Both the position numbers and the translations under genes were made by a program. A DNA stretch of 64,000 nt from Pocillopora verrucosa (Eukaryota > Cnidaria > Anthozoa > Scleractinia > Pocilloporidae): contig NC_089315.1 in NCBI RefSeq assembly GCF_036669915.1, positions 23,441,936 to 23,505,935 on the forward strand, read 5' to 3'. Within the stretch, counting starts at the first letter, position 1; each line of letters opens with the position of its first letter. This document shows, one piece after another, positions 24,101-36,730 of this stretch. Below the pieces are notes generated by a model. It saw only the letters and a list, made by a program, of their open reading frames with translations, did no database searches and was not told where the DNA came from.

Positions 24101-27100
24101 TTCTCTGGTACAACTTTATGAACCTTCAAACGTATCCCTTTTTCTCTAGCAACCAGAAAATGCTCTCTCATCTTGAATTAAATTTTGAAGGAAGACCTAT
24201 TTAATTAGACGTAAGGTTTTAAATTAGAGGATATCAATAGGGGGTTTATTCTCAGATATTCCCCAGTTTTATAGCAGAGCTCGCAGAGCTTAGCCTCATA
24301 ATTATATGAAATAGTAGTAACCCATCAAGCTGAAAAAAATTTGGATGTATGACCGTATAACCAACCGTACAAGGTGCTACTTTTAGCATGTGCAGCCAAC
24401 TGTACCATGGGCACTATCTTATAATCAGTCCTCTACATGGACATGGAGAAGTTGCAAATGAAAATCCATTAATATTATCACGCACTTTATCCACAGTAGG
24501 GGCTTTAGTTTTGTTGAAGAGGCGTGTGGGAAAAAAAAATGCGAGCTCCGCTTTTAGGCTTGCCTAAATCTATATATTAGCTAGGGAATATTCTGTCATG
24601 TGATGTGTTCAAACCAATTATGCACAAGCAAAAATATTTGATGGACTATAACTGCAGTTAGCACATGTTCAGTTTCTAATTATTTTATATGTTATAAACC
24701 TCTTACAGAAACTGTTCAAGAAGGTAATAGCATGGCATTGCCTGGGTTGTGTTTGGGGAAAAAACAAAAAGGAAGGAAGAGCAGCCACTGTGAAGGCCAC
24801 AGTTGACCAGTTCAATGCTGTGTCTCTTCGTGTCATTTCCACCATTTTAACTTGCACTGAAAGCAAAACAAGTGGGCCGAACATGAGGGGGAAGTACATT
24901 TCACAGTGGATAAATGTAGCGCAGGTGAATTAGATGGGTTTTCTACATTGTCCTGTGCTGTATTACTTGGCTGACAATCTAATAGGGGTTAAAAAAAAGT
25001 TATCAAAGAAATATTGTTTAAAATCAGAATAAAACTATCCTGTGCAGGAAAAAAATACCAACAAATTAATCTACAGAAAACCATTACAGTGTGTGGGAAA
25101 TTCAGGATAAAAAGGAAGGGACAATTATTTGAACACATACCACAAAAATAATGGGAAAAAATCTATCAAGTCAAGATGCAAGTTTGATTAACACATTCAA
25201 AGAGCTTCCTGAAGGCAAAAGATTGGTTCTAGCACTTGTGACAACACTTTGGCATTATAACTCTGCTCTGCTTGAAATGGTTTTGAAAACTTAAAATGTC
25301 ACCTTTGAATCCTCTGGAATATCATATTGTGTTTTCCTTAGATTTTTCCTTTGGTATGATTGTTGGCCTCCTGACAGACCATAACAGATCAGCTCAATTT
25401 TCCAAATTAAAGTAGAACCTGAAAAGTGCATTAGGGTTCATGCTTGTCAAGCTTGCTTTCAAGGATATTTGTTAGATTGATCAGCTGTTTTCATTATGTT
25501 TTATAGGAATGTAGAGATCTGAAGAATTTCTCATCCCTTAAAGCTATCTTGTCAGGTCTGCAGTCAGCTTCAATTCACAGACTCAAAAAATCTTGGTCTC
25601 ATGTTTCTAGGTAATAATTATATTTTCTGCCAAATATTACGAAACCAATTTGTTGAGCTGAAAAGAACAAAACATATCCTGTTATGTTGGGCATTATTGT
25701 GCATTTTTTAGTTCTCATTTTCTCAATGCCCTCCAAAGTAATAATGATAGATATACAGTTTATTTTCCTTTGCATAAAACACATTTTTTTGCCCATGAAC
25801 ATAACCTCTATTGTATACTTATATAGAAATGGTATAACCTCAATGCTTCAGAGTACCACAAAACCCTTCTGAAATGTAGAAAGAATGTATCATGAGTCCC
25901 TTCATTTCCAAGTAATCAGGGGGCCTGTGTCTCAAGTATAAACGAACGAAAATAAACCAGAGACCTTAATCCAAATTGGGTACAATTCTGCCGGCTGCGT
26001 GGAGGTATTGTAATAAGCCCTCTTTGCTTCAAAGGCATTTTCAGAATTCAAATTGAAATGAAATTGATATCATGACAAAGGAATGATATCCTTCTTTTCC
26101 CAGCCATGGGAATTAGTTGAATATCCTTTTGGAACTTTGTAAGACAAAAGCAAACAAGAATATCAGGTGTTTCTTTTTTTTTTTTTTTAGGAGATAACTT
26201 GGTTAAATACTGTTCTGCTATGTTAGTTTTTCAACAAGAATTTTGCTTCTTTGTTCTTTTAGAGCACCTCAGAAAATGTTTAGAGAACAGTATGGAGAAT
26301 ATGCCTACTGATGTTATGGTGTAATGGGTTAACATTATCTACCGTGGCTATTTTTTATCATATTTTGTATTAATACTGTTTATTGTATTGTTTTCCTCTA
26401 GAGATGTTCATAATTTGTTTCTCGAACTCTCAAACATTTTCTCAGAGGACAGCAATCAACAGAGTAGTAGAGAACTTCTCATGAAGGTCAGTATTGGCTA
26501 AAATATTTTAATTTCAGTTATCAGATATACTGCTTTGTTCATGCATTTTGATTGGTCCCTACTCTTTACTACATAAGAGAACATCAACTCGGGCTATTTT
26601 TGGTCACGTTACTTCTAATTAGGATTTTCAGTGGGGATCAAAACTCCTTGGGGCTGTTATTGAAAGCACACTTTTGGCCAATTCAGGCGTGTACACAGAA
26701 TCTCCTTCCCTCCTCTGACAATTTTGGTTAAAACTTTATTTTTATTAGCTTACAAAATTGAACATTGTTCGGGGGAGAGGGCGTGTGTATTCTGAGTCAA
26801 TATTTGGACCTTCGTAATAAAAATTTCTTGGGTCTTCACCTGCTCTTTTGGTTTGGCAAGCCACTGATTCTATCATACACCACCTCCTAAACTTTTTGTC
26901 CTCGGAAGATTTCATAGAATCTTGAGCGGCTTGAAAGTTTTTTCTTCTTCGTAACAGGAAGGAACTGCAAAGTGGGCGCAGCCAGAAAGTTCACCAACTA
27001 AGAAATTGCCTAATATTAAGAAACGGAAGTCACGCTTCATGGACCTGGTAAGTGTTTTTATGACGGTCTTACATACCTTTTCATTTTCTTTTGTCGGCAA

Positions 27101-30100
27101 TGCCTAACAACAACGGTGATTGTTATTCGTTTCTTGTATCCGCTGCAATATATGTGTCATGGACTCATTTTATACTGATACCCGAAACTACGAGTTGTCC
27201 CCTTTCGGCGAAATTGTCGCGCGAGTCGAAAAAAAAAACAAATCAGTGAAAAAAAAACCTGATAATGTTAGCGCGCCGTGCAGAACCTGGGAGTGAGGCA
27301 CACGAAAAGTACACCGGGCGGTCCTCGACGAAAAGCAGGGAGTGCTCGTAGTCTGCTGTACCCTTAAACTGACTGACTTGTAACTTTTTTTTAACAATAT
27401 CAACACATAGTTCAGCAAGTAGTGGATGAAAATATATCAGCTAAGGGGTGATATTATCGGCCAGTCAAATTATTGTAGTGTTTTGTTTAGTACTTTTTAA
27501 ATTTAATTTCAAAAGGCTCCATGAATGCATTGCCCAAGCGATTTTGTTAAAAAAACAAAACAAAATAAAAAAAAACAACAACACTCCCACTTTCAGAGTG
27601 CATTCCATTCAATATTTTATATGCTGCGCCGTTTTCAATGTTGCACTTAAGATTTACTCGTCTCTGTTTCAAGCACCATGAATGAAATAACTTTAACTGG
27701 GTAGCTGTCAGCACATGCATACCTTTGAATTAAACTGTCCTGAATAATATCATAGTTACACAATCCTAATTTCACGTTGAAAATAGAAACGGGTTCGCTC
27801 TTCTTCATGGAGATAGTCAAGTCATTCCGAAGGTATATGACTCAGCTTAAGAGATGAAGATGCGAGTGAAGTAGCTTTGGCTACGGAAGTGTTCATTGTA
27901 AATTCATGATTACAATCCTACAAATAGTGAGGGACATCTGCGTCATCACGAGCATGTAAACGCTTTTTAGAAGAAAGTATGTCAAAATAAATGCGTACTT
28001 GACTCAGCGTGAGATCAAGTTTTACAAGTTGGCTGGATATTGGTCTCGTTCCTTTTTTTGCCAAAAGATATCGAAAACAAATTCGGGACCTTTTTTTGTG
28101 GTTTTCTTTGTTTTGACTAGCGTCAGGTTGTGTTGTGTGTCTCAGCATTGCCATTAAAACTGTCAGAAAGGAGTTTTATTGCTAGATAAGAGATTTCTCA
28201 GAGGTTACGATGCATGGAAGAACTTTTTTTTGCGCCGGATCACAGGGAAGGAGTAGGCGAAGAGTGGCAATATAAGCTGACACAGACTATCATCTTAGTC
28301 ATTGAAAGGTCGTGGTCTTTATTGGATAGCGACTCCAAATCGTGAGACAAGCGATTACATGATCATCATCATGATATCCATGATGGACAGACGAATCTTT
28401 CCCGAAAATGATACTGAAACGATTTGTGGTTTGAATCAGACAATTATGTGAAACCATCGCAAGTGGTTCATTCAAACTCGTCATTGAAGGGTTTTAAAAG
28501 TTTATTTCCCTCCCGCCGCGATTAGCTTCATTATTTTGCGGATAGGGATTGTTACATGTGTATTTCAAATTTTAAGGAAATTAAATGTATTATAAGGTGT
28601 TTTAGTTGCCGAACCAATTGTCTAGAACAGACCTTCCTACTTGGACGTCACTGGGCCAAGTTCATATTCTTCTTGTTCAATTTGTGGCTGTGTGCATGCG
28701 GAGACAGTCATCGACCCAGAAGATAAGATACGGCGAAACTCGCTCCTGAATATAGAATTCATTCCTGCATATATGACGGGATTAACAGTGTTTGAAATGT
28801 AAAGAAAAAACATGCACAACAGTTCCAAATTTCTTGGCATGTGTGATACTAATGAAAAACGTCTTATTATGACTATGACCCAGAAAGGAATCCAACAAAC
28901 CAAAAAGGTAAAAACAACAATGAATAGCGACCTGCTCAGTCGAATTTCTTGAATGGAAATGCGCGCGTCGTTCCTTCTGAGTCCTCTCAACGCGGGAGAA
29001 ATCCCTGTCAGATGTTGACGAACAACTTTTAGAACTCTCGAGTAACCAAAAGTTGTGGCAACCAAAGGGATGACAAGAAAAAGTGTTAAAACTATTATGT
29101 AGTGGATGAACTTGGCACTTTCCCCAAGGTGTTTGAGAGAACATTGCGCATAGCCAGGCACAAACTCAAAGTCTTGCAATTTGGCCAGTTTTGGAATTGC
29201 GATGTAACAAGCCACAAAGAACCAGAGGAAGAGCACCCATAAACGAGACTTTCTGGGTGAAAATATTTTCTGGTAGGTTGTGTTTGGTTTGCACATACGA
29301 ACATATCGGTTCACAGCTGTTAAACCCATGGTTGCCGGTGAGACGTAGATGACGAAGATACTCATGAAGGCGTGAAATTGGCAAATGGTTTCTCCAAGCA
29401 ACCATTTTCCTGTGAACAGTATTATTTCACTGAGAGGCATCACAAAGACAGCGGAGAGCAAGTCGCTCACAGCCAATGCTATGATATAAAGATTCGTGGG
29501 GGTGCGTAATCTTGGATTTCTGTAAACAGATAAGCATACCATGATATTTCCTGCCAGTGACAGGATGTTTAAAATGACCAAAGAGGAGCCTTCGAAGATA
29601 ACCAGTGCTAAACTTCTTGATGCAAGATCGTCGGCCATCTTAGGTAACTGCACTTCCTTGTCTCAGTTATAGCTAACAGTGAACACAACGAGACTCTCGC
29701 TAAAAATCAAGTCAAAATGCTGATATATGGCCCGAAGCACTATTGCTGCCCATCAAAAACCGGAATACCGGCCAATATTTTAAAAGGAACCGCCCAAAAA
29801 ACCGATCTTAGGCCTGAGGGATAGGAAAGGCAAAGACCTTACAAAAAGTGGAAACAGCTCTTTTTGAGTCATTAAACCGATATTCGGTTTCGGATATCAT
29901 GACAAAATCCTAAATATGGGCATGGTAAATATGGGCACGGTAAGGAGTGCTTGTCGAAGTAAGGTCTAATAAAAACAGGAAATATCTGCCTCTAGCTAAA
30001 ATTAGTAAATCTGGGAATAACTTTGGCTGAGGCGCTCTTGAACTACATTCCTGTGTTCTGGTTTAGTGCTGTTTCCTCTCATTTATATTTAGAGATGTTT

Positions 30101-33100
30101 TTTGCTGTAAATATCTTAAATTAAAATAATGAAATTTAATTTAAATAATGTGTTTATGACTGTTTGTATTTTGTAAAACTACTTTGTAATTAAACTGCGA
30201 AGCGTAGCAAATTGCTCAATGATATCGTCCTCGAGGCGATAAGCGCTGGTTTTCATTCAAGTTGTACAACAAGGCAAGTTGTGCTTTCAGCCAAACGTGA
30301 CTGAAATGAAACGAAGACCTAAAGATTTCTCAAGTGTTTCAGGTTCTAAGTTGAAGCGTTTAAAATCGGAAGTGACTTATTTCCATCAGTATTTTTGATT
30401 TGTAGTAAATTGTAACTCGGACATTGTTTATGAACCAGTATTATGGAATGAAAGATAATTACAGTCAGAAACACAACCGTAGTAGTTATAATAATTGAAA
30501 AGTCAACCTAGACTGAACTCGAACCCATAATAGTCGGGCGATATTTTTGCAACTGAGATAGTGAAACAACTGTGAGGAAGTGATCTGTGTATCTCAGTTT
30601 TCGCAATACGCGCGTGAAGGGTGAATACAGCAAAAGTGAATCAATCGAAATGATATATTTCAATTGCGGAATAAAGATGCTCTTAGACTGATACCATTTA
30701 ACTGAAGCTAGAGACGAAATCGAAGTAGTTGTGAAAACGAAGGTGGAAAACACCATTCGACAGTGTGATATAACCAAGACTTAACAAGCCAACTGGGAGC
30801 TTGTCACGATAACAACTCTTTATTTCTTTTAACGAAAGATTTCGAGGATATTTTAACTTTTTTCCTCTCTTGGGGTTTTCACACTCCGAAGCAACGTCGT
30901 GATCACTCGAGCAAAACTGTGAGACGTACTGATAATTACAATTTGAGGCGGTACGTCTGCTATTACTGATGCAATTTTCCGATAGTAATCTTGATGACTG
31001 ACCATGGTAAAGAGCAAGTACTCAACTTTCCATTTGACTTAAAAGAAAGCCGATCCTCGATGATGATGATGATGATATTGATGATATTGCGATAAGCACA
31101 TAACTACTTCCTTATTAAATGGCAATTAATTAGAGTTCTCGTTGTTTCGAGTTACCTTCCCGACAACAACTCGAAAATAAAATATTTACTCTGAAAATGG
31201 CAGAAAATTGTTTCATTAAACTGCCGACATTGGACGATAATACTCGTAAACAGCCGATTGTTACGGAGTTACTTACTGAGGAGTCTCCATAGAGATCTTA
31301 CTTGCTCCAAAGACACAAATTTTGTGTGCACGAGCTGGAAAATCCGGAAACAGATTTTGACCGAATTCAGAAAACGAAAACCTGAATTCCTCTCCCTTAT
31401 TTTTGTAAGATGTTCGTACATGGATATTTTTTTCCTTTTTAGGGAATTATCCAAGGAACAGTTCCATACTTGGGCACATTTCTAACCGACCTAATGATGT
31501 TAGATGCCGCTTATCAAGATTTCACTGAGGTGAGAGGAACTGGGCATCATCATTCCTCCTCATTACTTAAGCCACCTTATTACGTAAGCCACCTCCCTCT
31601 TCCCGGCTATTTTACATATTAAATGTTGGACTGGACTCTGGACTCTGGACTCTGGACTCTGGATCTAGGGTCAGAATGGGTGTTAGGCGAGAAACACAGC
31701 GCTCGAAGTAGTCATCCCCAACCTAGCAACTGTTAAGGAAATCTGGGAAATTGCAGTGCGGGGGAGGGTGGGAGTTGGGAGGGGTGAGGTTTGTGTTGTA
31801 CCGGTGTCGTGCCTTTCACTCGGACTTGTACTCAGTCGAGACTTTTTTTTTACCTATCTGGAAAGGGAATCTTGGGAAGAAGGAAGAAAAAGTGGCTTTT
31901 TCTTCTTTCCTTGCCTTGATGCAACGCGAACTCGCTAATCCTTCCTATCAATCAGTGCGCAAATAAGAAAAAGCTGGGTACGAGTCTGCCTTTCACTTGA
32001 ATTGTATGCGGACTTACTTAACTTCACAGTCTACAAACGTATTTTTACCTTTTACATTCCCTTAAAATGTGAACAAAGTCATGAATTTCCCAAGGACGTT
32101 TTGCTTTCTTTTCCTAGGATGGCTTGATCAATTTTGAGAAAAGAAGAAAGGTAAGTTGAATATAGATGTTTGCTTTTTATGTAAGCCTTCTGAGAGTTAC
32201 AATTGATTTGTGTGTACTTTTAACCCAACAGGAGTTTGAAATAATCGCTCAAATAAAGCTGCTTCAAGAAGCGGCAAAGAACTATATAATCGTTCAGGAT
32301 GAAAAATTTCGACGTTGGTTTGATAACATCAAGACATTTACAGAATCAGAGAGGTTAGTTTACGTGGTAAATCGTTGTTAGGATAGAAATGGATCTGCCA
32401 GGAGAACTGGGTCGAGTTCACGAAATTGAGGCTAACTAGGAAAACGTTCTGGAAGAAACTCGTGAAACTCTTCTTTTTTTTAGCTGCTCGTATTACGAAG
32501 TCCCATCGTAAAGGAAAAAAAAAACTTTTAAAAGAGAATAGGAGCCGAAAAGGAAAAATCAAACCACGGGAAAAAAAAACATGATTGTTCGCCTGTGTTC
32601 TTTTTCCACTCAAATCTTACTAGTAAACCTCGACTTGATGTACTAGACGATCAAACGTATTGAACACGGGCTATTGAAGTATGGACGAGAGGAGCTGAGT
32701 CGAGAACCTGCGTGACACAACCGTCTGATCTAAGTCTTCTCTCGCCCAAAGCTTACGCTCCTCGCTTGCTCAATATCGAGAGAAAGCAGACTGTTAGTGA
32801 TATATACTGTGGAAGCTAACGTTGTGCTTCAGAGATAAAGTGTATTCCTAAACTGACTGGAAAACTTATTAAAAGAGGCGGACCCAAATCACAATTATAG
32901 TAAAATGGGCGTGCAGCCATCATTTAACGACTAAAAGTTCGTTCATTCATTCATGATTCATTTTGTATATTTTTGTTACTTTCCTCAGCTACCACTTGTC
33001 TTGTAAAGTTGAACGAGTGGAACTAAAGTATACGAAAAAGAAGAAGGAAACTAAAATAAGGTGTGCATCCGATTTTGCTGTTAACTATCCAATCAAGCCT

Positions 33101-35855
33101 CTAACAAAAGAGGAATATGAAGAGTTTAACTTCTCTAGTTTTAACAATCAGCGTTCGTTTTTGGTTTATGCTATAATGCCAGCCTTGTCCCAGGTTTTCC
33201 TTCTTAAAAATGTTAAGCCTGAAGCGTTCCGGGCAGTTTGAATCGTCTGTATCCTTACAATTCTCTCTTCCATCTGAGTTACCTTACCATGGTATCTATG
33301 ATGTTTTCCTACCTCAGTGAACGGCTTTTGCAATCTTTACTTAATCGCAATATTCAATTGAGTGTCGAAAGTGATGCAGGATTGGATAGGCTTTCTATTT
33401 CTTTTCTCTGATTGGTCGAGAAAAATCGCGCCTCCTCCGCTATCATTCAAATGCAAAAAATACTGGATTCAATCGCGTCTTAGTCTTAAGCGTTTTTCCG
33501 CATTTCAGCCAGGTTTCGTGTTTTTACTCTGAGTTTCCATTTCCTCTTTGTGATATTTTCCTTTGTCTTGATTAACCGCTGTAATTTCTTAGATCTTTGG
33601 TTATACGACACTTGTTTGAAACGCGCTCTGTTCTCAGTGACGCTTGAAATGGCTCAAAATCTCTTCACGTAGTCCCTTTCAGTGTTTCTCGTCGACACCT
33701 TTCAAAAAATTCGTTCAGAGAAATTTTCAATCGAGTGTCGTAAGTAAACTGCGATTTCATTGGTTTTGCTTTACTGCGCTCTGTAATTGGCTCAATGCAC
33801 TTTCACCACTCTCTTTACCAATCAGATGCAAAAACTGAAACCAATCACGACTTGGTTTCACTTTAAGGTCTTATTGGCCCCTAGAGTATTTTCCTTTCTT
33901 CTGATTGGTCGTCATGATTGCTCTGGTTTTGGTTTTATAACACTCTGTCGAAAAGTGCTCTAGGTAACGTCAGTTGTTGCTATTAATTTGTGTGGCAGAC
34001 GGATGCTCAGTGAACCAGACATCAGCAAATTGAATTTACTGACGCAAATCTCATCACAAAGTCTCTCTCCTCCTCCTGCTGATAAACAGTGCAAATCCAA
34101 TGAAAACTCTCCTGTCATGGCTCGCCACAAAAGAAATGTAAGTACAACTTTGGTGAGTGAGTCTGTTTGTTGTTTTTTTTTCTCTTGTTAACTCTTAACG
34201 CCCCAACATCAGTATGCATATTGTCCATACTGTTCTCCATACATATTCTAAAGCAATGGCGAGGAGAATTTGTCTAACCATCGAGAACCTCTTGAGTTTG
34301 TGATTTTTTTCCCTTTATTCTCATGACCTTAATGTTTGATATAGGGGTGATACTATTGGGAGAAATAATTTTGACTTAGGGGGAGGGTCAGAGGAGGCTC
34401 CGTGATATAATTATTATGATCAATAGTCTCCCCTTTATACTCTGTTGGTGACGACTGATTCCCCGTCCGTTCCCCCCGAAAACCATGTGATCCCCTCGAA
34501 AATCCTCCTATTCCCCCCCCCCCCTACCCAGCCCTCCCGCCCCCTTGGTGTGAGAAATAATGACTGGTCTCAACCGTAACCCTGAATTTTTCGTTTCAAA
34601 ATGTTTCGCGGGAAATGTTTCTGTAAGCCTCGACCTCGTGTGCTAGACCCAGGTCTCTTTGCCCGCGTCTAGTCATATTGAATAGGGTCAACCGCCTGAC
34701 TGACCGACTTGTTGCCTCACAGAACTCCGGCTCTTCCTCATCCTCCACGTCCTCCGGTGTGTCATCAGGATCAGATACGTCCTCGGTGCCAAAAAACTTT
34801 TCATTCTCCCTTCCCCGGTCACAGTTTGCTGGCTTGCCAATTGGCTCTAGGTCACCCCGCCTACGCAAGTCTAGAGGGGGTGTTTCGCGGAGGTCTTTAC
34901 CAGAACGACCGCGTCTTCCTCAGACGCCTCCTCCCGACAGTCCTTCCAATAGATCTGCACATGCTGGCTGTATTATTCGGGTCAGCATCGACGGACTGGA
35001 AGATACAAAATCTGGTGCTGGTGTTATCTACAAAGGGATTTGGGTAAGAATGTTACAAAGAAAAAACATTTTTGAAATTTAAAGCGCAAATCAATAAGAC
35101 AACTCATTATTTAGCTTAGCTCCCCTGTTCTATTTTAATTTTGACTCATTGTTTGTTTCTTGCGTTTTGTGCTCAATTAATATTGCAAAATGTTTTAGAA
35201 AGAAATTCTGAAAAATTCATAGAAATACCCTGACGGAGCTGTCAAATATTTATATTGCTTTGAACGTGAACTGGTTGTTTGTAGTAGATGCGACGGTTTG
35301 TCGAGAGAGACTGTTAACCAACTAAGGTCCAATCAGTAATTCTTCTACTTACTGCCATACTTTTCAATATTAATTAAACAGGAGAGTTTGGCCGTATTTC
35401 AAATTAAACCTTCCAACAAAAAAAAAATTTGTCTGCTGTTCTCTTAACCTGTTCTTCCTCTGGTTGTTAACAGCTTTCGGATGACGAGCGAACACCTGCT
35501 GTCATTCGATCGTGTTTGGAGAGACGAGAAATGAAGGGAGATCCAAGCGAGTATTTCCTTGTTCAAATTCTTGATAATGAAGGTAAGTCTGAGTTTAAAT
35601 GGGTGAACAGCTTGAACTCTTTTGAAGCTCGCGCTATGTTCGCACTCAGATCTTGCGCGGTCTGGGGTCTCCTTAAAGACATTAAGATTCAAACCAGACT
35701 TACCTGTTATTCCCTTACCTTGATTTTCTGATTTGTTTTCATTTGCAGGCGAACTAGTCATACCAGACAATGCGAATGTGTACTACGCCCTGAATTCAAG
35801 TATGGAATCTTTGCTGTTCAAACTCAAGAAAAAGGCAGATGAAAAGCCGAGCTGA
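18114..35855 (+). CDS. RalGDS/RGL-type Ral guanine nucleotide exchange factor, 17 coding exons
   Basis: The family links Ras-type GTPases to Ral by exchanging GDP for GTP on Ral at membranes. Exons: 18114-18158, 18709-19016, 20704-20766, 21460-21650, 22454-22605, 24709-24924, 25507-25610, 26402-26486, 26958-27047, 31443-31529, 32118-32150, 32232-32353, 32989-33060, 33999-34137, 34723-35043, 35474-35582, 35749-35855. The sum is 2244 nt, giving 747 aa, near human RGL1 (about 770). All phases agree. The REM domain (about 40-175) includes [18 protein letters not shown] and FMTTYRTFS. The CDC25 domain (about 244-505) includes [58 protein letters not shown] Ser-rich linker is followed by the RA domain (about 650-745, CIIRVSIDG ... 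[12 protein letters not shown]). The first exon is inferred from an ATG, a GTAAGT donor and phase 0. The weakest junction is the acceptor at 34723. The 4.4-kb intron after 27047 holds GPCR1 antisense. Downstream partial copies are pseudogenic. Confidence 0.93.
19645..20165 (+). repeat. Degenerate tandem repeat, about 4 units of 130-150 bp, RGL intron 2
   Basis: Units begin near 19648, 19776, 19926 and 20064. Each has GGAGGGTT or CAGGGTT, then GGAAGTTGAA, a TCTGCAAGG-like block and AAACA followed by ACGG. Spacing varies, so it is an old expansion. Confidence 0.75.
20369..20527 (+). repeat. Short interspersed MITE-like element, RGL intron 2
   Basis: It has CCCTTTACACCCTAATATCA at the left, the TATTCTCCATACTGTTCTCC core, and TCTAAGGGGTTAAAGGGCTAA at the right. 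The ends are roughly inverted. It is about 180 bp before the third coding exon. Confidence 0.8.
22100..22302 (+). repeat. Second-family MITE, RGL intron 4
   Basis: It opens AACCCTTCAACTCCCAAGAT and has a TAATTCCCCTTACTGTCTGC block like the element at 7051. It ends TGTTAAAGGGA. Confidence 0.7.
22990..23205 (+). repeat. Short interspersed MITE-like element, RGL intron 5
   Basis: This is a full-length-looking copy, with CCCTCGACACCCTGAGATCA at the left, a TATTCTCCTTACTGTTCTC core and a GGGGTTAAAGGGCTAA end. Confidence 0.8.
23330..23455. repeat. Inverted repeat, PLE-terminus-like motif
   Basis: GAGTGTTAGCCCTTTTTCAG and the following CTGACAAAGGGCTAATGCTC form inverted arms. The flank reads GTGGCCAATTTATGTTATTAA. 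The motif (GGGCTAACGCTCGAAA and GGCCAATTTATGT) recurs at 12080-12140 and at the Penelope-like remnant near 61760-61820, so it is probably a terminal piece of that element type. Confidence 0.6.
23484..23692 (-). repeat. Short interspersed MITE-like element, RGL intron 5
   Basis: This is a reverse-orientation copy. It starts TTAACCCTTGGGCCCTTGG and ends GGATGTAAAGGGTTTAA, with the complementary core GAACAGTATGGAGAA inside. Confidence 0.8.
26262..26333 (-). repeat. Truncated MITE fragment
   Basis: Only the end of a reverse copy remains: GAACAGTATGGAGAATATGC followed by a TGTAATGGGTTAA end. It lies just before the eighth coding exon of RGL. Confidence 0.65.
28637..29638 (-). CDS. GPCR1: intronless class A (rhodopsin-like) receptor nested in an RGL intron
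   Basis: This is a 333-aa single-exon receptor predicted to sit in the plasma membrane with seven helices. Visible class A marks are AGN in TM1, LAVSD in TM2, the TM3 cysteine (ETICQFHAF) with its ECL2 partner (YAQCSLKH), NRY instead of DRY at the end of TM3, CWIPFW in TM6 and NPVIYAG in TM7. The opsin retinal-lysine position in TM7 is a tyrosine, so it is not an opsin. NRY and general look recall melatonin-receptor-like cnidarian GPCRs, but the ligand cannot be assigned. The start is the ATG at 29638 (AAGATGGCC context), which aligns with the starts of GPCR3 and GPCR4; an extension upstream would need GTG. It lies antisense inside the RGL intron 27048-31442. Three relatives lie downstream. 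Confidence 0.93.
   Translation of the reverse strand: MADDLASRSLALVIFEGSSLVILNILSLAGNIMVCLSVYRNPRLRTPTNLYIIALAVSDLLSAVFVMPLSEIILFTGKWLLGETICQFHAFMSIFVIYVSPATMGLTAVNRYVRMCKPNTTYQKIFSPRKSRLWVLFLWFFVACYIAIPKLAKLQDFEFVPGYAQCSLKHLGESAKFIHYIIVLTLFLVIPLVATTFGYSRVLKVVRQHLTGISPALRGLRRNDARISIQEIRLSRSLFIVVFTFLVCWIPFWVIVIIRRFSLVSHMPRNLELLCMFFLYISNTVNPVIYAGMNSIFRSEFRRILSSGSMTVSACTQPQIEQEEYELGPVTSK
30506..30570 (-). repeat. tRNA-like SINE remnant upstream of GPCR1
   Basis: On the minus strand an A-box-like ATCTCAGTTGCAAAA is followed by a B-box-like GGGTTCGAGTTC at tRNA spacing. A related piece (AACAAGCCAACTGGGAG) lies at 30784-30800. The equivalent in unit 3 is at 57946-58010. Confidence 0.55.
31629..31664 (+). 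repeat. 7-bp minisatellite (GGACTCT)n, RGL intron
   Basis: About five tandem GGACTCT units are present. The paralogous position in unit 2 (near 41344) has about one unit, so copy number changed after duplication. Confidence 0.85.
34190..34376 (+). repeat. Short interspersed MITE-like element, RGL intron 14
   Basis: It has CAGTATGCATATTGTCCATACTGTTCTCC-type core sequence, a CGAGGAGAATTTGTCTAACC block and a GGGTGATACTATTGGGAGAAA end. The same insertion is shared by unit 2 (43888-43986), so it predates the duplication. Confidence 0.75.
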
Positions 35856-36299
35856 GGTATGTTTTCGAGTTTGTTTCCATGTTTATTGTGAAGTTGCGTT
35901 TTACAAGTATCGTTTCGACAAGCTGAATTGAAGAAGGACAAGTTCTTATTAGTGAAAATCATTGGAATGGCCGGTGAATACTTTCGCCTTTGTCGTAAAT
36001 GAAATTTCCGGGAAACGTTTTATTGTGACAATGTAAAGTTGTTAATTAAACATTTTTTTTCTCGTGTAGTTGTCAGAAAAAGGGTCAGGCAGTGTGGTAT
36101 TTCATAAACCTAATTTATACCCCATTCACTCCACGGCTAAAATACGTTTTGAATTGTTTTGCTGATAGAAAGGGCTTAAACTGATGTTTATCGACTTCAC
36201 ATTTTGCTTAATTAAAATAGAATGAAGTGATTACTCGAACCAGTCTTCCAGTTTTCTAGTGATATTTTTAATTAGTCCAAACTGGTGGAACTGAACATG

Positions 36300-36730
36300 T
36301 TCTGCCGTTGTGAATGGGGCTTAGTTACTCAATTATGCCTGAGTTGTAGATCTCTGGTGTAATGTTTGCTATTCGATAAAATATCAACATCTCATTTATA
36401 AAATTTGCATGATTTTTTTTGAACTTCCACTAGCAACTTTTAACTCCACCAGTATTAGAGTAAATTATTACTTTACAATCTTTTAATGTATGTCACCATG
36501 GTAATATTACAATCTTTTTCTCACAATCATATAATACAGTAATATTACAATTATTTGATACAGTTTTTTGGTCCCCATTCAGCCTCCCCCACTTAAAAAG
36601 TGGAACTTAAAACATGTATTGCCGTTGTGAATGGGGCGTTAGTTAATCAATTATGCCTTAGTTATAGATCTCTGGTATCGTGTTTGCTATTCGATAAAAT
36701 ATCAACATGTCATTTATAAAATGTGTATGA
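36300..36730 (+). repeat. Local duplication downstream of RGL
   Basis: About 115 bp at 36300-36415 and 36615-36730 are near copies, sharing GCCGTTGTGAATGGGGC, GTAGATCTCTGG-like sequence and GATAAAATATCAACAT. A third copy in unit 2 is at 47008-47130. No ORF is seen. Confidence 0.8.

Noticed and set aside
28782-29405. Several other minus-strand frames inside the GPCRs
   Set aside because: They are shadow frames of the receptor, repeated in every copy because the copies are near identical.
29639-29653. Upstream extension of GPCR1 by five codons
   Set aside because: It begins with GTG, not ATG. The ATG at 29638 aligns with the starts of GPCR3 and GPCR4.
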